Of a stretch of 64,000 nt of DNA, positions 42,133-51,547 are shown in pieces; positions within the stretch are counted from its first letter, which is position 1; the number at the start of each line of letters is the position of its first letter. The stretch is from Nitrogeniibacter aestuarii (GTDB lineage Bacteria; Pseudomonadota; Gammaproteobacteria; Burkholderiales; Rhodocyclaceae). The notes beneath the pieces were generated by a model. That model made no database searches. It was not told where the DNA came from and saw only the letters and a program-made list of their open reading frames with translations. The stretch is from NCBI RefSeq assembly GCF_017309585.1, contig NZ_CP071321.1, forward strand, positions 3,658,001 through 3,722,000, written 5' to 3'. Position numbers and translations under genes: made by a program.

Positions 42133-42756
42133 TTACTCTTCGGCTGCGCCTTCTTCGCCTTCTTCACCTTCTTCGCCGGCAGCCACACCACCACGCGGCG
42201 GCACGCAGCTGACCACGACCGGATCATCTTCACCGTGCAGCACGGCTTCAACGCCCTTCGGCAGGTTCAGGTGAGAGACGTGGATGGACTGGCCAGCTTC
42301 GATGGCGCCCAGGTCAACCTCGATGAATTCCGGCAAATCTTTCGGCAGGCAAGCAACGTCCAGTTCGTTCATCACGTGGGTGATCAGACCGTTCTGCAGC
42401 TTGACGCCCGGAGCGTCTTCGTCGTTGACGAAGTGCAGAGGCACCTTCAGGTGCAGCTTCTCGCCCGCCTTCACGCGCTGGAAATCCAGGTGCAGCACTT
42501 GCTGCTTGTACGGGTGCCACTGGGTGTCACGCAGAACCACGGTGTCCTTGCTACCGTCGATGTTCATGGTCAGCACGGAAGCGTGAAAGGCCTCCTTGCG
42601 CAGCAGGTGATAGATCTCGTTGTGATCAAGCGTCACCTGGATGGCGTCCTTGTCTGCACCATAAACGATGGCCGGCACACGACCGTCGCGACGCAGGCGG
42701 CGGCTCGCACCCGTACCCTTGGCATCGCGCTTTTCAGCGTTGAATTGAATATCCAT
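42133..42756 (-). CDS. rplY: 50S ribosomal protein L25/general stress protein Ctc
   Basis: A 207-residue long-form L25 (CTC) that binds 5S rRNA. The N-terminal L25 domain begins MDIQFNAEKRDAKGTGASRRLRRDGRVPAIVYG, shown here in two parts; a C-terminal TL5-like domain and a low-complexity Glu/Gly tail (EEGEEGEEGAAEE) complete it. It lies between prs and pth. Confidence 0.96.
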   Translation of the reverse strand: MDIQFNAEKRDAKGTGASRRLRRDGRVPAIVYGADKDAIQVTLDHNEIYHLLRKEAFHASVLTMNIDGSKDTVVLRDTQWHPYKQQVLHLDFQRVKAGEKLHLKVPLHFVNDEDAPGVKLQNGLITHVMNELDVACLPKDLPEFIEVDLGAIEAGQSIHVSHLNLPKGVEAVLHGEDDPVVVSCVPPRGGVAAGEEGEEGEEGAAEE

Positions 42757-42805
42757 GACTACTCCAAAATTCGAACCGTCCGCGACCAGATCGGTTCATT
42801 AAAAT

Positions 42806-42826
42806 GCCGACTCAAACCGAGTCGGC
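42806..42826 (-). terminator. Hairpin between prs and rplY
   Basis: Stem GCCGACTC/GAGTCGGC with a 5-base loop, followed in the prs direction by ATTTTAA. With only a short U-run it may attenuate rather than fully end transcription from prs into rplY. Confidence 0.5.
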
Positions 42827-42834
42827 GCGAAAAA

Positions 42835-43785
42835 TCATTCCATGAAGAGCGTACTGACAGACTCTTCGTTACTGATGCGCAAAATGGTGTCCGCCAGCAG
42901 TGAAGCCACCGACACCTGCCGGATACGGCCCACGGCACGCGCTTCGTCACTCAGGGGGATGGTGTCGGTCACGACCAGCTCATCGAGGGCAGAGTCCTTG
43001 ATGCGCTCGACGGCGGCACCGGACAGGACCGCATGGGTACAGTAAGCGAGCACACGCTTGGCACCGTTTTCCTTGAGCGCAGCCGCAGCCTTGCACAGTG
43101 TGCCGGCAGTATCGACGATGTCATCCATGATGACGCAGGTGCGGTCATTGACCTCACCGATGATGTTCATCACTTCGGAGACATTCGCCTTCGGACGGCG
43201 CTTGTCGATGATGGCCAGGTCGCACTCCATCCGCTTGGCGAAGGCACGTGCCCGCACCACGCCACCCACGTCGGGTGACACGACCATCAGGTCATCGAAC
43301 TTCTGCTTGTCCAGATCATTCAGCAACACCGGCGCGGCATAAACGTTGTCCACCGGGATGTCGAAGAAACCCTGAATCTGGTCCGCGTGCAGATCCATGG
43401 TCAGCAGGCGCTGAACACCCACCGCCTGCAGCATGTTGGCCACCACCTTGGCAGTGATGGGAACGCGAGCAGAGCGCGGACGGCGATCCTGACGGGCATA
43501 ACCGAAATAGGGAATGGCTGCGGTGATACGGCCGGCGGACGCACGCTTGAGTGCGTCGACCAGAACCGCCAGTTCCATCAGGTTGTCGTTCGTGGGCACG
43601 CAGGTGGGCTGCAGCACGAATACGTCCTTGCCGCGGACGTTTTCGAGCAATTCAACGTTCACCTCACCATCGGAAAAACGACCCACCGTCGCAGAACCAA
43701 GGGAAATACCAAGACGTTTGACCACGTCTGCGGCGAGTTTGGGATTAGCGTTCCCCGTGAACACCATCAGGCTGCCATGAGCCAT
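42835..43785 (-). CDS. prs: Ribose-phosphate pyrophosphokinase
   Basis: A 316-residue PRPP synthase. The ATG at 43785 (MAHGSLMVFTGNANPKLA) follows GGAGAA; family length is 310-320. Key sites are DLHADQIQGFFDIPVDN, VVSPDVGGVVRARAFA and the PRPP loop VIMDDIVDTAGTLCKAA. It makes PRPP from ribose 5-phosphate and ATP. It follows tRNA-Gln and ispE on the same strand, as in many betaproteobacteria. Confidence 0.97.
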   Translation of the reverse strand: MAHGSLMVFTGNANPKLAADVVKRLGISLGSATVGRFSDGEVNVELLENVRGKDVFVLQPTCVPTNDNLMELAVLVDALKRASAGRITAAIPYFGYARQDRRPRSARVPITAKVVANMLQAVGVQRLLTMDLHADQIQGFFDIPVDNVYAAPVLLNDLDKQKFDDLMVVSPDVGGVVRARAFAKRMECDLAIIDKRRPKANVSEVMNIIGEVNDRTCVIMDDIVDTAGTLCKAAAALKENGAKRVLAYCTHAVLSGAAVERIKDSALDELVVTDTIPLSDEARAVGRIRQVSVASLLADTILRISNEESVSTLFME

Positions 43786-43861
43786 GCTGCTTCTCCGATG
43801 CCGAACGAAAGCCGATCGCAAAAAACAATCGGGCAGGCATGACGCCTGCCCGACTCTCTAC

Positions 43862-43938
43862 TGGCTGGGGAGGAAGGATTCGAACCCTCGAATGCCGGAA
43901 TCAAAATCCGGTGCCTTAACCGACTTGGCGACTCCCCA
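43862..43938 (-). tRNA. tRNA-Gln (anticodon TTG)
   Basis: A 77-base cloverleaf including an encoded CCA. The acceptor stem pairs TGGGGAG with CTCCCCA, the anticodon stem CCGGA/TCCGG encloses TTTTGAT, and the T-loop is GGTTCGAATCC. It lies between ispE and prs, a position conserved in betaproteobacteria. Confidence 0.96.
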
Positions 43939-43956
43939 AAAAACCGTTTCGCGCGC

Positions 43957-44799
43957 TCAACCCACCCAGCCGTGCATCGGATGCACATCGAGACTTTTCG
44001 CCGCCCAAGCCTGCCACCGATCGGGGCACTGCCGGACAACATCTCTGGCTGCCTGCTCGCTGTCGAATGCCGAAAAAATACAGGCTCCAGAGCCTGTCAT
44101 TCGTGCCGGGCCGAACTGCCCCAACCACTCGACTGCGTCCGCTATCTGCGGGTATCGCTCGATCGCCACACGCTCAAGATCATTGTGCGTTGCGCTCATT
44201 GCGAAGTCCGATATTTTGATAGGTTTCGTATCGCGCGTCAACTCTTTTGCGCGGAAGATTTCGGGCGTGGGCACGTGCACGCCGGGCGCCACGACAACGT
44301 ACCAGCACGGCGCCAGGTGAATGGGCGAAAACCGCTCCCCCACGCCTTCGGCAAAGGCCGTGCGTCCATAGACGAAAAACGGAACGTCCGCCCCCAGTGG
44401 CAGCGCCAATGACTCCAGTTGATGCCGATCGAGGCCGGTCTCCCACAGTCGGTTGAGTGCGATCAGTGTGGTCGCCGCGTCGGAACTGCCTCCGCCCAGC
44501 CCGCCCCCCATGGGGAGGACTTTGGTCACTTCGATATCAACACCCCGATCAACCCCCGTTGCCTGCTGAAGCGCCCCGGCCGCACGCACCACGAGATCGT
44601 CCGCCGCCGGAACCCCGGGCACATCGTTGACGCGTCGGACCCGACCATCGCTCCGGACGTGAAAATCGAGCCGATCCCCCCAATCGAGCATGCGAAATGC
44701 CGTCTGCAGCAGGTGGTATCCATCCTCGCGTCGGCCAACCACATGAAGAAAGAGATTGATCTTTGCCGGTGCAGGGCATTCGATCAGCACCTGCGTCAT
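43957..44799 (-). CDS. ispE: 4-diphosphocytidyl-2-C-methyl-D-erythritol kinase
   Basis: A 280-residue GHMP kinase of the non-mevalonate isoprenoid pathway. The N-terminus is CPAPAKINLFLHVVGRREDGYH and the ATP loop PMGGGLGGGSSDAATTL. It overlaps lolB by 4 bases. Deoxyxylulose 5-phosphate, the possible product of the RuBisCO-like/cupin pair at 33377-34916, feeds this same pathway. Confidence 0.96.
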   Translation of the reverse strand: MTQVLIECPAPAKINLFLHVVGRREDGYHLLQTAFRMLDWGDRLDFHVRSDGRVRRVNDVPGVPAADDLVVRAAGALQQATGVDRGVDIEVTKVLPMGGGLGGGSSDAATTLIALNRLWETGLDRHQLESLALPLGADVPFFVYGRTAFAEGVGERFSPIHLAPCWYVVVAPGVHVPTPEIFRAKELTRDTKPIKISDFAMSATHNDLERVAIERYPQIADAVEWLGQFGPARMTGSGACIFSAFDSEQAARDVVRQCPDRWQAWAAKSLDVHPMHGWVG

Positions 44800-45356
44800 T
44801 CCCAGCGATCCACCAGCAGCTTGAGCAGTGCATCGCCGCGCGAGACTTCAATCGTCCTGGGGCGTGCCGATGGCGTCTCGTCTGCGTAGGCGAGGTATCG
44901 CACCTGCCAGCCGTCATCTGCAATGCGCACCGGACGTCCCAACGCATCCGACTCTCTCACGACCTCGGTGGCCACCACGCCCGCCTGAACCCATCGAGGC
45001 AGCGCATTGACCGGCACATTCATGCCCAGCACCCGCTGCATCAACTGAGAAAACGGCTCGGCAATTTCCTCGCCCTCAGCCGTGAGCAGCACTGCCATGT
45101 CGCCATCGCGGCGCACACGCGCCACGATCTGCCCCAACGGGGAATAGAAGTCCCACTGATCCTGACCGGGGGCATGTTGCCACTCGAATTTGCCGTGAAT
45201 GGCCTCATCCCCCGTGCGCGCAGACAGTCGTCCGCCGATGGCGAAATGTGACTCGACCGGCCTGAACGCAATGGTGGTAAGCGGCACTGTCTCAGGCGTC
45301 GAGGCACATGCCGCAAGCACCAGCGCGGCACACCCAGCGAGAAGCCAACGCATCAT
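44796..45356 (-). CDS. lolB: Outer-membrane lipoprotein LolB
   Basis: A 186-residue lipoprotein receptor that inserts lipoproteins into the outer membrane. The signal ends with the lipobox LAAC (Cys17). The LolB fold is supported by FAIGGRLSARTGDEAIHGKFEWQ and WDFYSPLGQIVARV. It is coupled by 4-base overlaps to the TPR gene upstream and ispE downstream. Confidence 0.93.
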   Translation of the reverse strand: MMRWLLAGCAALVLAACASTPETVPLTTIAFRPVESHFAIGGRLSARTGDEAIHGKFEWQHAPGQDQWDFYSPLGQIVARVRRDGDMAVLLTAEGEEIAEPFSQLMQRVLGMNVPVNALPRWVQAGVVATEVVRESDALGRPVRIADDGWQVRYLAYADETPSARPRTIEVSRGDALLKLLVDRWE

Positions 45357-47053
45357 TGCCCGTACCGACGCATCACGGACACCAGCGTGTCATTCTCCGG
45401 ATGATCTTTTGCCGCCATCTGCCAGGTTTTCCGAGCCTCGTCCTGATTGCCCATCTCCCAGAGCACTTCACCCAGGTGGGCAGCGATCTCGGGATCAGGC
45501 CGGATCTGGTAAGCGCGCTCAAGCAGCTGTCGCGCTTCCTCGAACTGACCGCGCCGATATAGAACCCAACCCAGACTGTCCATGATGAACGGGTCCTCCG
45601 GGCGCAGTTCGACGGCTTTGCGGATGAGAGCCTCGGCCTCGCCGAGTCGCTCTCCACGATCCGCCATCCAGTATCCGAGCGCATTGTAGGCATGCGCGTA
45701 GTCGGGACTGAGGGCGATGATCTTGCGCAAGCGCCCTTCCATGGCCTCGGTGCGCCCCAGACGATCAGCCAGCATGGCCGACTCGTACAGCAGGTCCGGG
45801 TCGTCCGGCTTGATGCGCAGCCCTTCGTCCACTGCGCTCACGGCCTCTTCCATACGACCGGCGTCACGCATCAACTGCGCTTCGACCAACAGGTAATTGG
45901 CGCGAGTTGCGTCGTCCGTACCCAGTGCCCGCAGACGTTTGCGCGCCTCGTCAAAGCGCCCCTCCTTGACCAGCAGCTGGGCGATGCGCAACTGGGCACG
46001 CTCGCGCCGGGGCACATCCTCGACCGCATCGTAGTGCGCGATCGCTTCATCCAGTTGCCCGCGTGCCTCAGCCACTTGCGCCAGTCCGGTCTGCACCCCG
46101 TCACCATCGGCATAGCCGGACTGGCTCAAGCGCTTGAAGACACGCTCAGCCACGTCGATATCACGCATTTCGAGCGCAATGATCCCCACCGCATAACGCG
46201 AGGCATCGTCACCGTCCTCGCGTTCAAGCACTTTCTCAAACGCGGTGCGCGCCTGTGCGTACCGCTTGTTTCCCAGCAGGACACGCCCATATCCACGCAG
46301 GACGTCCACATCGTCCGGATGCGATTCAAGAAATCCGGCCAGCGTTTTCTCCGCCGCCTGCGGGTCCATCGTCTGCTCGATCTGCGCTTTGAGCAGCACC
46401 GCCTGAGACCAGTCGGGCCGACGCACCAGCGCCTCGTTCAGCGAAGCCAGGCTGGCCTGCATGTCGCGTGCGCCCGAGGCGGCATGGGCGCGGGCGAAAT
46501 GCGCTTCGGCCATGTCCATGTAGGGCTCGGTCACCCGCTCGACGATCTTGCGCACCCGCTGCTTGTCCTCGACGGGTGCCAGCACCCGATTCAGGCTGAG
46601 CAGGGCACCGGGCAGGCGCGGCCCCGCCTTGGCCAGCGACTCGGCCAGACGCATTTCGATCTGCTCCGAAGGCATCTGGGCGCCCGCAATGGCGCCCGAG
46701 AGCACCCGCTGCGCATCTTCGGATTCCGGGTCAGCATCAGCCCAGATGCGCGCCGTCTCCTGCGCCATGTCCATGCGCCGGGCGAACAGGGCGATCTCCG
46801 TCGCACGGCGAGCCACGCGTGCGTCTTTGGTGGTGCGTGCCAGGCGCTCGTAAAGCGGCAAACTGTAGTCGAGCCGACCGCGCGCCAGCGCGATCTCGGC
46901 AAGCAGCATGTCGAACAGAATCTGCGGGGTCAGTTCCTGCCCCGGGTGAGGCTCTGCAGCCACGTCGGCGGCATGAACGGCCGGCATCAGGAGGCCAGCC
47001 ATCGCGGTCGTCATGATGACAACGCCGCGTTTGAGCTTCAAAGAAAAAGCCAT
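45353..47053 (-). CDS. Exported tetratricopeptide repeat protein
   Basis: A 566-residue protein with a signal peptide (VVIMTTAMAGLLMPAVHA) and TPR units along its length. C-terminal repeats are clearest (DLLYESAMLADRLGRTEAME, AHAYNALGYWMADRGERLGE, FIMDSLGWVLYRRGQFEEA, PEIAAHLGEVLWEMGNQDEA). Such proteins next to lolB and ispE are common in betaproteobacteria and probably serve as periplasmic scaffolds in envelope assembly; a specific partner is unknown. It is the first gene of the TPR-lolB-ispE operon and divergent from mutM. Confidence 0.9.
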   Translation of the reverse strand: MAFSLKLKRGVVIMTTAMAGLLMPAVHAADVAAEPHPGQELTPQILFDMLLAEIALARGRLDYSLPLYERLARTTKDARVARRATEIALFARRMDMAQETARIWADADPESEDAQRVLSGAIAGAQMPSEQIEMRLAESLAKAGPRLPGALLSLNRVLAPVEDKQRVRKIVERVTEPYMDMAEAHFARAHAASGARDMQASLASLNEALVRRPDWSQAVLLKAQIEQTMDPQAAEKTLAGFLESHPDDVDVLRGYGRVLLGNKRYAQARTAFEKVLEREDGDDASRYAVGIIALEMRDIDVAERVFKRLSQSGYADGDGVQTGLAQVAEARGQLDEAIAHYDAVEDVPRRERAQLRIAQLLVKEGRFDEARKRLRALGTDDATRANYLLVEAQLMRDAGRMEEAVSAVDEGLRIKPDDPDLLYESAMLADRLGRTEAMEGRLRKIIALSPDYAHAYNALGYWMADRGERLGEAEALIRKAVELRPEDPFIMDSLGWVLYRRGQFEEARQLLERAYQIRPDPEIAAHLGEVLWEMGNQDEARKTWQMAAKDHPENDTLVSVMRRYGQ

Positions 47054-47249
47054 GTCATGAATCCAGTTGGACGCACCGCATCGGGCGTCGTTGCGGCAGC
47101 AAGATCACACAGATCTTCGAAACCGGGTTTGTGTTGACCGTTGGAGTGCATTTTGCCGCGTCGGTTCGACGCATGTTAGGGAGTTTGACCACACCGGGCA
47201 AGCGGACAGTCTGCTTAGAATATGGGACACCCATTCACCCGAAGCTGCC

Positions 47250-48065
47250 ATGCCCGAATTACCCGAAGTCGAGACCACTGCCCGCGGCATTGCGCCGCAC
47301 CTGACCGGCGCACGCGTCAGCGGCGTCTCGGTTCGCCAGCCACGCCTCCGCCTTCCCGTCCCGAATGACATTGCAGATACGCTTCGCGGCAGAGTCTTGC
47401 AGCAGGTGCGTCGGCGCGCCAAATACCTGCTCCTTGATTTCGGCCACGGCGACCTGCTCATCCACCTGGGCATGTCCGGCAGCCTGCGCATTGTCGACAT
47501 TGGCAAAAGCCCCAACCTTCACGACCATGTGGATATCGAGTTTGGCGATCGCATCCTGCGCTATCGTGATCCGCGTCGCTTCGGTCTGATCACGTGGATG
47601 CCCAAGGACAGCGCCCCGCCTGCGCTGCTCGCGCACCTCGGCATCGAACCGCTTGAAGAGACGTTCGACGGCGTTTGGCTCCACCGTGCCACCCGGCACA
47701 TCAAGCGCCCCATCAAGACCTTCATCATGGATAGCCATCAGATTGTGGGTGTCGGCAACATCTATGCGTCAGAAAGCCTGTTCCGCGCCAGGATTCACCC
47801 GCTGACCGAGGCCGGCCGCCTAGGCCCGAAACGCTGCCAGCGACTGGCCGAGGAAATACGCGCCACGCTCACCGAAGCGATCGCCGCCGGCGGCAGCAGC
47901 TTGCGGGACTTCGTCGGCACGGATGGCGCCCCCGGGTATTTCCAGCAGCAATATTTCGCCTATGCCCGCGAAGGCGAACCTTGCCGCACGTGCGGGCGAC
48001 CGATCCAGCGTCACGTCATCGCACAACGCTCGACCTTTCTGTGTCCAGCCTGCCAGCGTCGTTAA
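47250..48065 (+). CDS. mutM: Formamidopyrimidine-DNA glycosylase
   Basis: A 271-residue base-excision enzyme that removes 8-oxoguanine and nicks DNA. The start is the ATG at 47250, because the catalytic Pro2-Glu3 must directly follow Met (MPELPEVETTARGI). The helix-two-turn-helix motif lies in QIVGVGNIYASESLF, and the zinc finger at the C-terminus is CRTCGRPI ... FLCPACQ. All catalytic elements are intact. Confidence 0.97.
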   Translation: MPELPEVETTARGIAPHLTGARVSGVSVRQPRLRLPVPNDIADTLRGRVLQQVRRRAKYLLLDFGHGDLLIHLGMSGSLRIVDIGKSPNLHDHVDIEFGDRILRYRDPRRFGLITWMPKDSAPPALLAHLGIEPLEETFDGVWLHRATRHIKRPIKTFIMDSHQIVGVGNIYASESLFRARIHPLTEAGRLGPKRCQRLAEEIRATLTEAIAAGGSSLRDFVGTDGAPGYFQQQYFAYAREGEPCRTCGRPIQRHVIAQRSTFLCPACQRR

Positions 48066-48210
48066 TGACATGGGCAACTTGCCGTTCGTCGCTGAAAGCC
48101 CGCCACTCGGGGCAGAGAATGGCGCCAGGCTTGGAGAGCGACAGGCGCAGCGCTATGCTGCGATATTGGGATAAAAACGACTCCGGCATTGTTCGACCGG
48201 CGAGGACACC

Positions 48211-50184
48211 ATGGCACTGATTGACCAATTTTCCGAATACAGCCGCTGGCGCGCCGACACTGCCCGCTCTGTCGGCCTGCTGCGCAGTTGGTTGAACCAG
48301 AACGAAATCGGGGACGCACAGGGCGACCTTCGGCTTCAGTACGTGCTCGACCGCCTGCAGGAAGACAAACTCACGATCGCCTTCGTGGCCGAGTTTTCGC
48401 GCGGCAAGTCCGAGCTGATCAACGCCCTGTTCTTCTCCGATTACGGCAACCGCGTGCTGCCGTCGAGTGCGGGTCGAACCACCATGTGCCCGACCGAGCT
48501 GCAATGGTCTGAGGGCGACACCCCCCAGATCCGCCTGCTGCCCATCGAAACGCGCCGCAACCACACCACGGTCAGCGAGTTCAAGCGCCATCCGGATGAG
48601 TGGATTTCCCATACGCTCGACATCGGCTCGACGGCTGCATTGCAAAGTGCGCTCGCCCGTGTCGGCGAGACCAAGGTGGTCCACCAGGACGAAGCCGAAG
48701 CGCTGGGCTTCATTCTCGACCACGAGGGCAAGACCGGACTGCAGCCCGACGCAAATGGCGAGGTCACCATTCCATGCTGGCGCCACGCCATCATTCATTT
48801 CCAGCACCCGCTGCTTGAACAGGGCCTTGTCGTGCTGGACACCCCGGGGTTGAACGCCATCGGTGCCGAACCGGAACTGACGCTTTCGCTGCTGCCCAAC
48901 GCCCATTCCGTCCTGTTCATTCTCGCCGCAGACACGGGCGTCACCCAGAGCGACATGACGGTCTGGAGGGATTACGTGAATGCCGGCCAGCGGACCGAAG
49001 GTCGTCTGGTGGTCCTCAACAAGATCGACAGCCTGTGGGACGGGCTGCGCGGTGACAGCCGGATCGCCGAGGAAATCAACCGCCAGGTGGTGTCGGTGAG
49101 CAAGGATCTGGGCCTGAGCGAGAGCCGTATCTTCCCGATCTCTGCACAGAAGGCCCTGCTCGCCCGCATCCAGAACGATCAGGAACTCTTCCAGCGCAGT
49201 CGCCTGGGCGAACTTGAAACGGCGCTGAGTGACCAGTTGCTGCCCGCCAAACAGAAGATCGTTCGCCAGTCGACGCTGGCTGAAACGGAAGACCTGGCGC
49301 TGCACGCCGACGAGCTGCTCGCGTCTCGCCAGCGCGGCGTTCACGAACAGCTCAGGGAACTGACCGACCTGCGCGGCAAGAACCAGAACGTCATCGAATA
49401 CATGATGCGCAAAGTCCGGTCCGAGAAAGAAGAATTCGAGGCCGGCCTCAAGAAATACTATGCCGTGCGCAGCATCTTCTCGAACCTCACCAACAACCTG
49501 CTGGCCCACCTGGGCCTGGATGCGCTGCGCGACGAGACACGCAAGACTCGCGAGGCCATGCTCGAGTCCACCTTCTCGCGCGGCCTGCGTCAGGCCATGA
49601 CGAGCTTCTTCGACCATCTGCGCAGCAACCTGCAAAAGTCATCCGAAGAGGTCAACGAAATCTCCGGCATGCTCAATGCCATGTACAAGCGCTTCAGTGT
49701 CGAGCACGGCCTCAAGCTCTCCCAGCCGGCCAGTTTTTCGACCCTGCGTTACGAGCGTGAGATCAATCAGCTTGAGAAAGCCTTCAACCAGCAATTGAAT
49801 ACCACGCTGGCGCTCATCACGACCGAAAAGCACACGCTGACCCAGAAGTTCTTCGAGACGGTCGCCATTCAGGCGCGACGCACCTTCGAAGTGGCCAACC
49901 GGGATGTGGAGCACTGGCTGCGCGCCGTGATGTCTCCGCTTGAAACGCAGGTGCGCGAGTACCAGCTCCAGCTCAAGCGTCGCCTCGAGAGCGTCAAACG
50001 GATTCACCAGGCGACCGACACCCTTGAAGATCGCATTGTCGAACTCGAACAGCAGGACCGCGGCATTCAGCGCCTGCGTGACGAGCTGGCCGAAGTGGCG
50101 GGCGACATCCGCAAGGCCCTCGGTGCCACCGACGCGGATCTCGACGCCCTCCGCCAGGAGCGCGAAGAAGCCATGGCGGCCTGA
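48211..50184 (+). CDS. Dynamin-like GTPase
   Basis: A 657-residue bacterial dynamin-family protein. G1 is AEFSRGKS (Lys66-Ser67), with Ala in place of the first P-loop Gly. The G2 threonines are in SSAGRTTMCPT, G3 is LDTPG and G4 is NKID. The C-terminal half is helical with long coiled-coil stretches (about 370-440 and 560-650), the expected stalk. It may remodel membranes or act at DNA/membrane stress, but no function is established. It lies 145 bases after mutM and ends at a strong bidirectional terminator. Confidence 0.88.
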   Translation: MALIDQFSEYSRWRADTARSVGLLRSWLNQNEIGDAQGDLRLQYVLDRLQEDKLTIAFVAEFSRGKSELINALFFSDYGNRVLPSSAGRTTMCPTELQWSEGDTPQIRLLPIETRRNHTTVSEFKRHPDEWISHTLDIGSTAALQSALARVGETKVVHQDEAEALGFILDHEGKTGLQPDANGEVTIPCWRHAIIHFQHPLLEQGLVVLDTPGLNAIGAEPELTLSLLPNAHSVLFILAADTGVTQSDMTVWRDYVNAGQRTEGRLVVLNKIDSLWDGLRGDSRIAEEINRQVVSVSKDLGLSESRIFPISAQKALLARIQNDQELFQRSRLGELETALSDQLLPAKQKIVRQSTLAETEDLALHADELLASRQRGVHEQLRELTDLRGKNQNVIEYMMRKVRSEKEEFEAGLKKYYAVRSIFSNLTNNLLAHLGLDALRDETRKTREAMLESTFSRGLRQAMTSFFDHLRSNLQKSSEEVNEISGMLNAMYKRFSVEHGLKLSQPASFSTLRYEREINQLEKAFNQQLNTTLALITTEKHTLTQKFFETVAIQARRTFEVANRDVEHWLRAVMSPLETQVREYQLQLKRRLESVKRIHQATDTLEDRIVELEQQDRGIQRLRDELAEVAGDIRKALGATDADLDALRQEREEAMAA

Positions 50185-50200
50185 TCCGGGCCGGATTCCG

Positions 50201-50240
50201 GCAACAAAAAAGCGAGGCACCGGCCTCGCTTTTTTGTTGC
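50201..50240. terminator. Bidirectional intrinsic terminator
   Basis: A perfect 18-base stem (50201-50218 with 50223-50240), loop ACCG, with A-run and T-run flanks in both directions. It lies between the convergent dynamin-like and ferredoxin genes, 16 and 14 bases from their stop codons. Confidence 0.95.
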
Positions 50241-50254
50241 GTGCTGCCTGAAGC

Positions 50255-50503
50255 TCAGCCTTGCGTGAGCTTCACGAACTTGGCCATCAGATCGTCCTGC
50301 GACTCCTTGTGGTCCGGGTCGTGCGGGATACAGTCCACCGGGCACACTTGCTGGCACTGAGGCTCGTCGAAGTGGCCAACACATTCGGTGCACTTGTTCG
50401 GGTCGATCTCATAGATCTCGTCACCCTGGTAGATGGCGTTGTTCGGGCATTCCGGTTCACACACATCACAGTTGATGCATTCGTCGGTAATCATCAGAGC
50501 CAT
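50255..50503 (-). CDS. fdx: 4Fe-4S dicluster ferredoxin (YfhL type)
   Basis: An 82-residue low-potential ferredoxin. Cluster ligands are in CINCDVCEPECP and in CTECVGHFDEPQCQQVCPVDC, where an 8-residue insertion between ligands marks the Allochromatium/YfhL type with two [4Fe-4S] clusters. The partner enzyme is unknown. It is next to coaD, as in many proteobacteria. Confidence 0.95.
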   Translation of the reverse strand: MALMITDECINCDVCEPECPNNAIYQGDEIYEIDPNKCTECVGHFDEPQCQQVCPVDCIPHDPDHKESQDDLMAKFVKLTQG

Positions 50504-50519
50504 GGCTTGATCCTCTCTC

Positions 50520-51008
50520 CTAGTTCGCTTGATTCAACTTCACCCGCAGGCGCTGTGCCACGGCAGGGTGAACAAATTGTCCGACATTTCCCCCGAAGCG
50601 CGCGATCTCGCGCACCATGGTGGCGGAAATGAACATGTACTCCTCGGCCGGTGTGAGGAAAACCGTCTCCACATCGGGAAAGAGCTTGCGGTTCATGCCG
50701 GCCATCTGGAATTCGTATTCGAAATCTGAAACAGCCCGCAAGCCACGCAAAATCACCCGGGCCTGCTGCGCCCGGACAAAATCCATCAGCAGCCCGGAAA
50801 ACCCGACCACTTCAACGTTGGCGAAGCCGGCCGTCACCTCACGGGCGATGTCGACACGCTCTTCGAGTTCGAAGATGGGGCCTTTGCCCGCACTGGCTGC
50901 CACCGCCACGATAACGCGCTCGAACAGCAGTGACGCGCGACGCACCAGATCTTCATGACCCCGGGTCATCGGATCGAAGGTCCCAGGATAAATGACCGTG
51001 CCGTTCAT
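50520..51008 (-). CDS. coaD: Phosphopantetheine adenylyltransferase
   Basis: A 162-residue enzyme that forms dephospho-CoA from 4'-phosphopantetheine and ATP. The nucleotidyl-transferase motifs are YPGTFDPMTRGHEDLVRRA and EYMFISATMVREIARFGG. It overlaps rsmD by 4 bases (ATGA), the usual rsmD-coaD pair. Confidence 0.97.
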   Translation of the reverse strand: MNGTVIYPGTFDPMTRGHEDLVRRASLLFERVIVAVAASAGKGPIFELEERVDIAREVTAGFANVEVVGFSGLLMDFVRAQQARVILRGLRAVSDFEYEFQMAGMNRKLFPDVETVFLTPAEEYMFISATMVREIARFGGNVGQFVHPAVAQRLRVKLNQAN

Positions 51009-51547
51009 GCGCCCCCTCGCCTCTTCAGCAACTGAAAACAGACCTGCCCGGCGCGCCCCGACTTGACGGCCTCGAATTCGCCCAGTGACTCAACAGGCAC
51101 TTCGGCCTCGATATAGAGCCAGCCGTCGGACGCCACCAACGCCTCCAGGTGTGGTTCAAGCTGCTCGATCCAGCCCTTGTTGTAGGGCGGGTCGAGCATC
51201 ACCAGATCGTAGGGCCGGGACGCAGACGCGGCGAATTTTAGCGCATCCAAGCGCACCAACTCCACCTGATCTGCCCCAAGTGCTTGAGCATGCTGCTTTA
51301 AGAGCGCAAACACACGGGGGTTGAACTCTACCATGACCACCTCTCCAGCTCCGCGCGAGGCCGCCTCGAATCCCAGCGCGCCTGAGCCGGCGAACAGATC
51401 GAGACAGCGCCAACCGTCCAGGTGCTGGCCGAGCCAGTTGAACAGGGTCTCACGCACGCGATCCGGCGTCGGGCGCAGCCCGGTCGCGATGGTCACGTTA
51501 AGCATGCGCGATCGCCACTGGCCGCCGGTAATGCGCACCCGGCTCAA
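51005..51547 (-). CDS. rsmD: 16S rRNA (guanine966-N2)-methyltransferase
   Basis: A 180-residue SAM-dependent methyltransferase. The SAM site is CLDLFAGSGALGFEAASRGA and the catalytic motif is LDPPYNKG; RVRETLFNWLG is also family-typical. It is coupled by 4-base overlaps to the M16 peptidase gene upstream and coaD downstream. Confidence 0.95.
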   Translation of the reverse strand: MSRVRITGGQWRSRMLNVTIATGLRPTPDRVRETLFNWLGQHLDGWRCLDLFAGSGALGFEAASRGAGEVVMVEFNPRVFALLKQHAQALGADQVELVRLDALKFAASASRPYDLVMLDPPYNKGWIEQLEPHLEALVASDGWLYIEAEVPVESLGEFEAVKSGRAGQVCFQLLKRRGGA

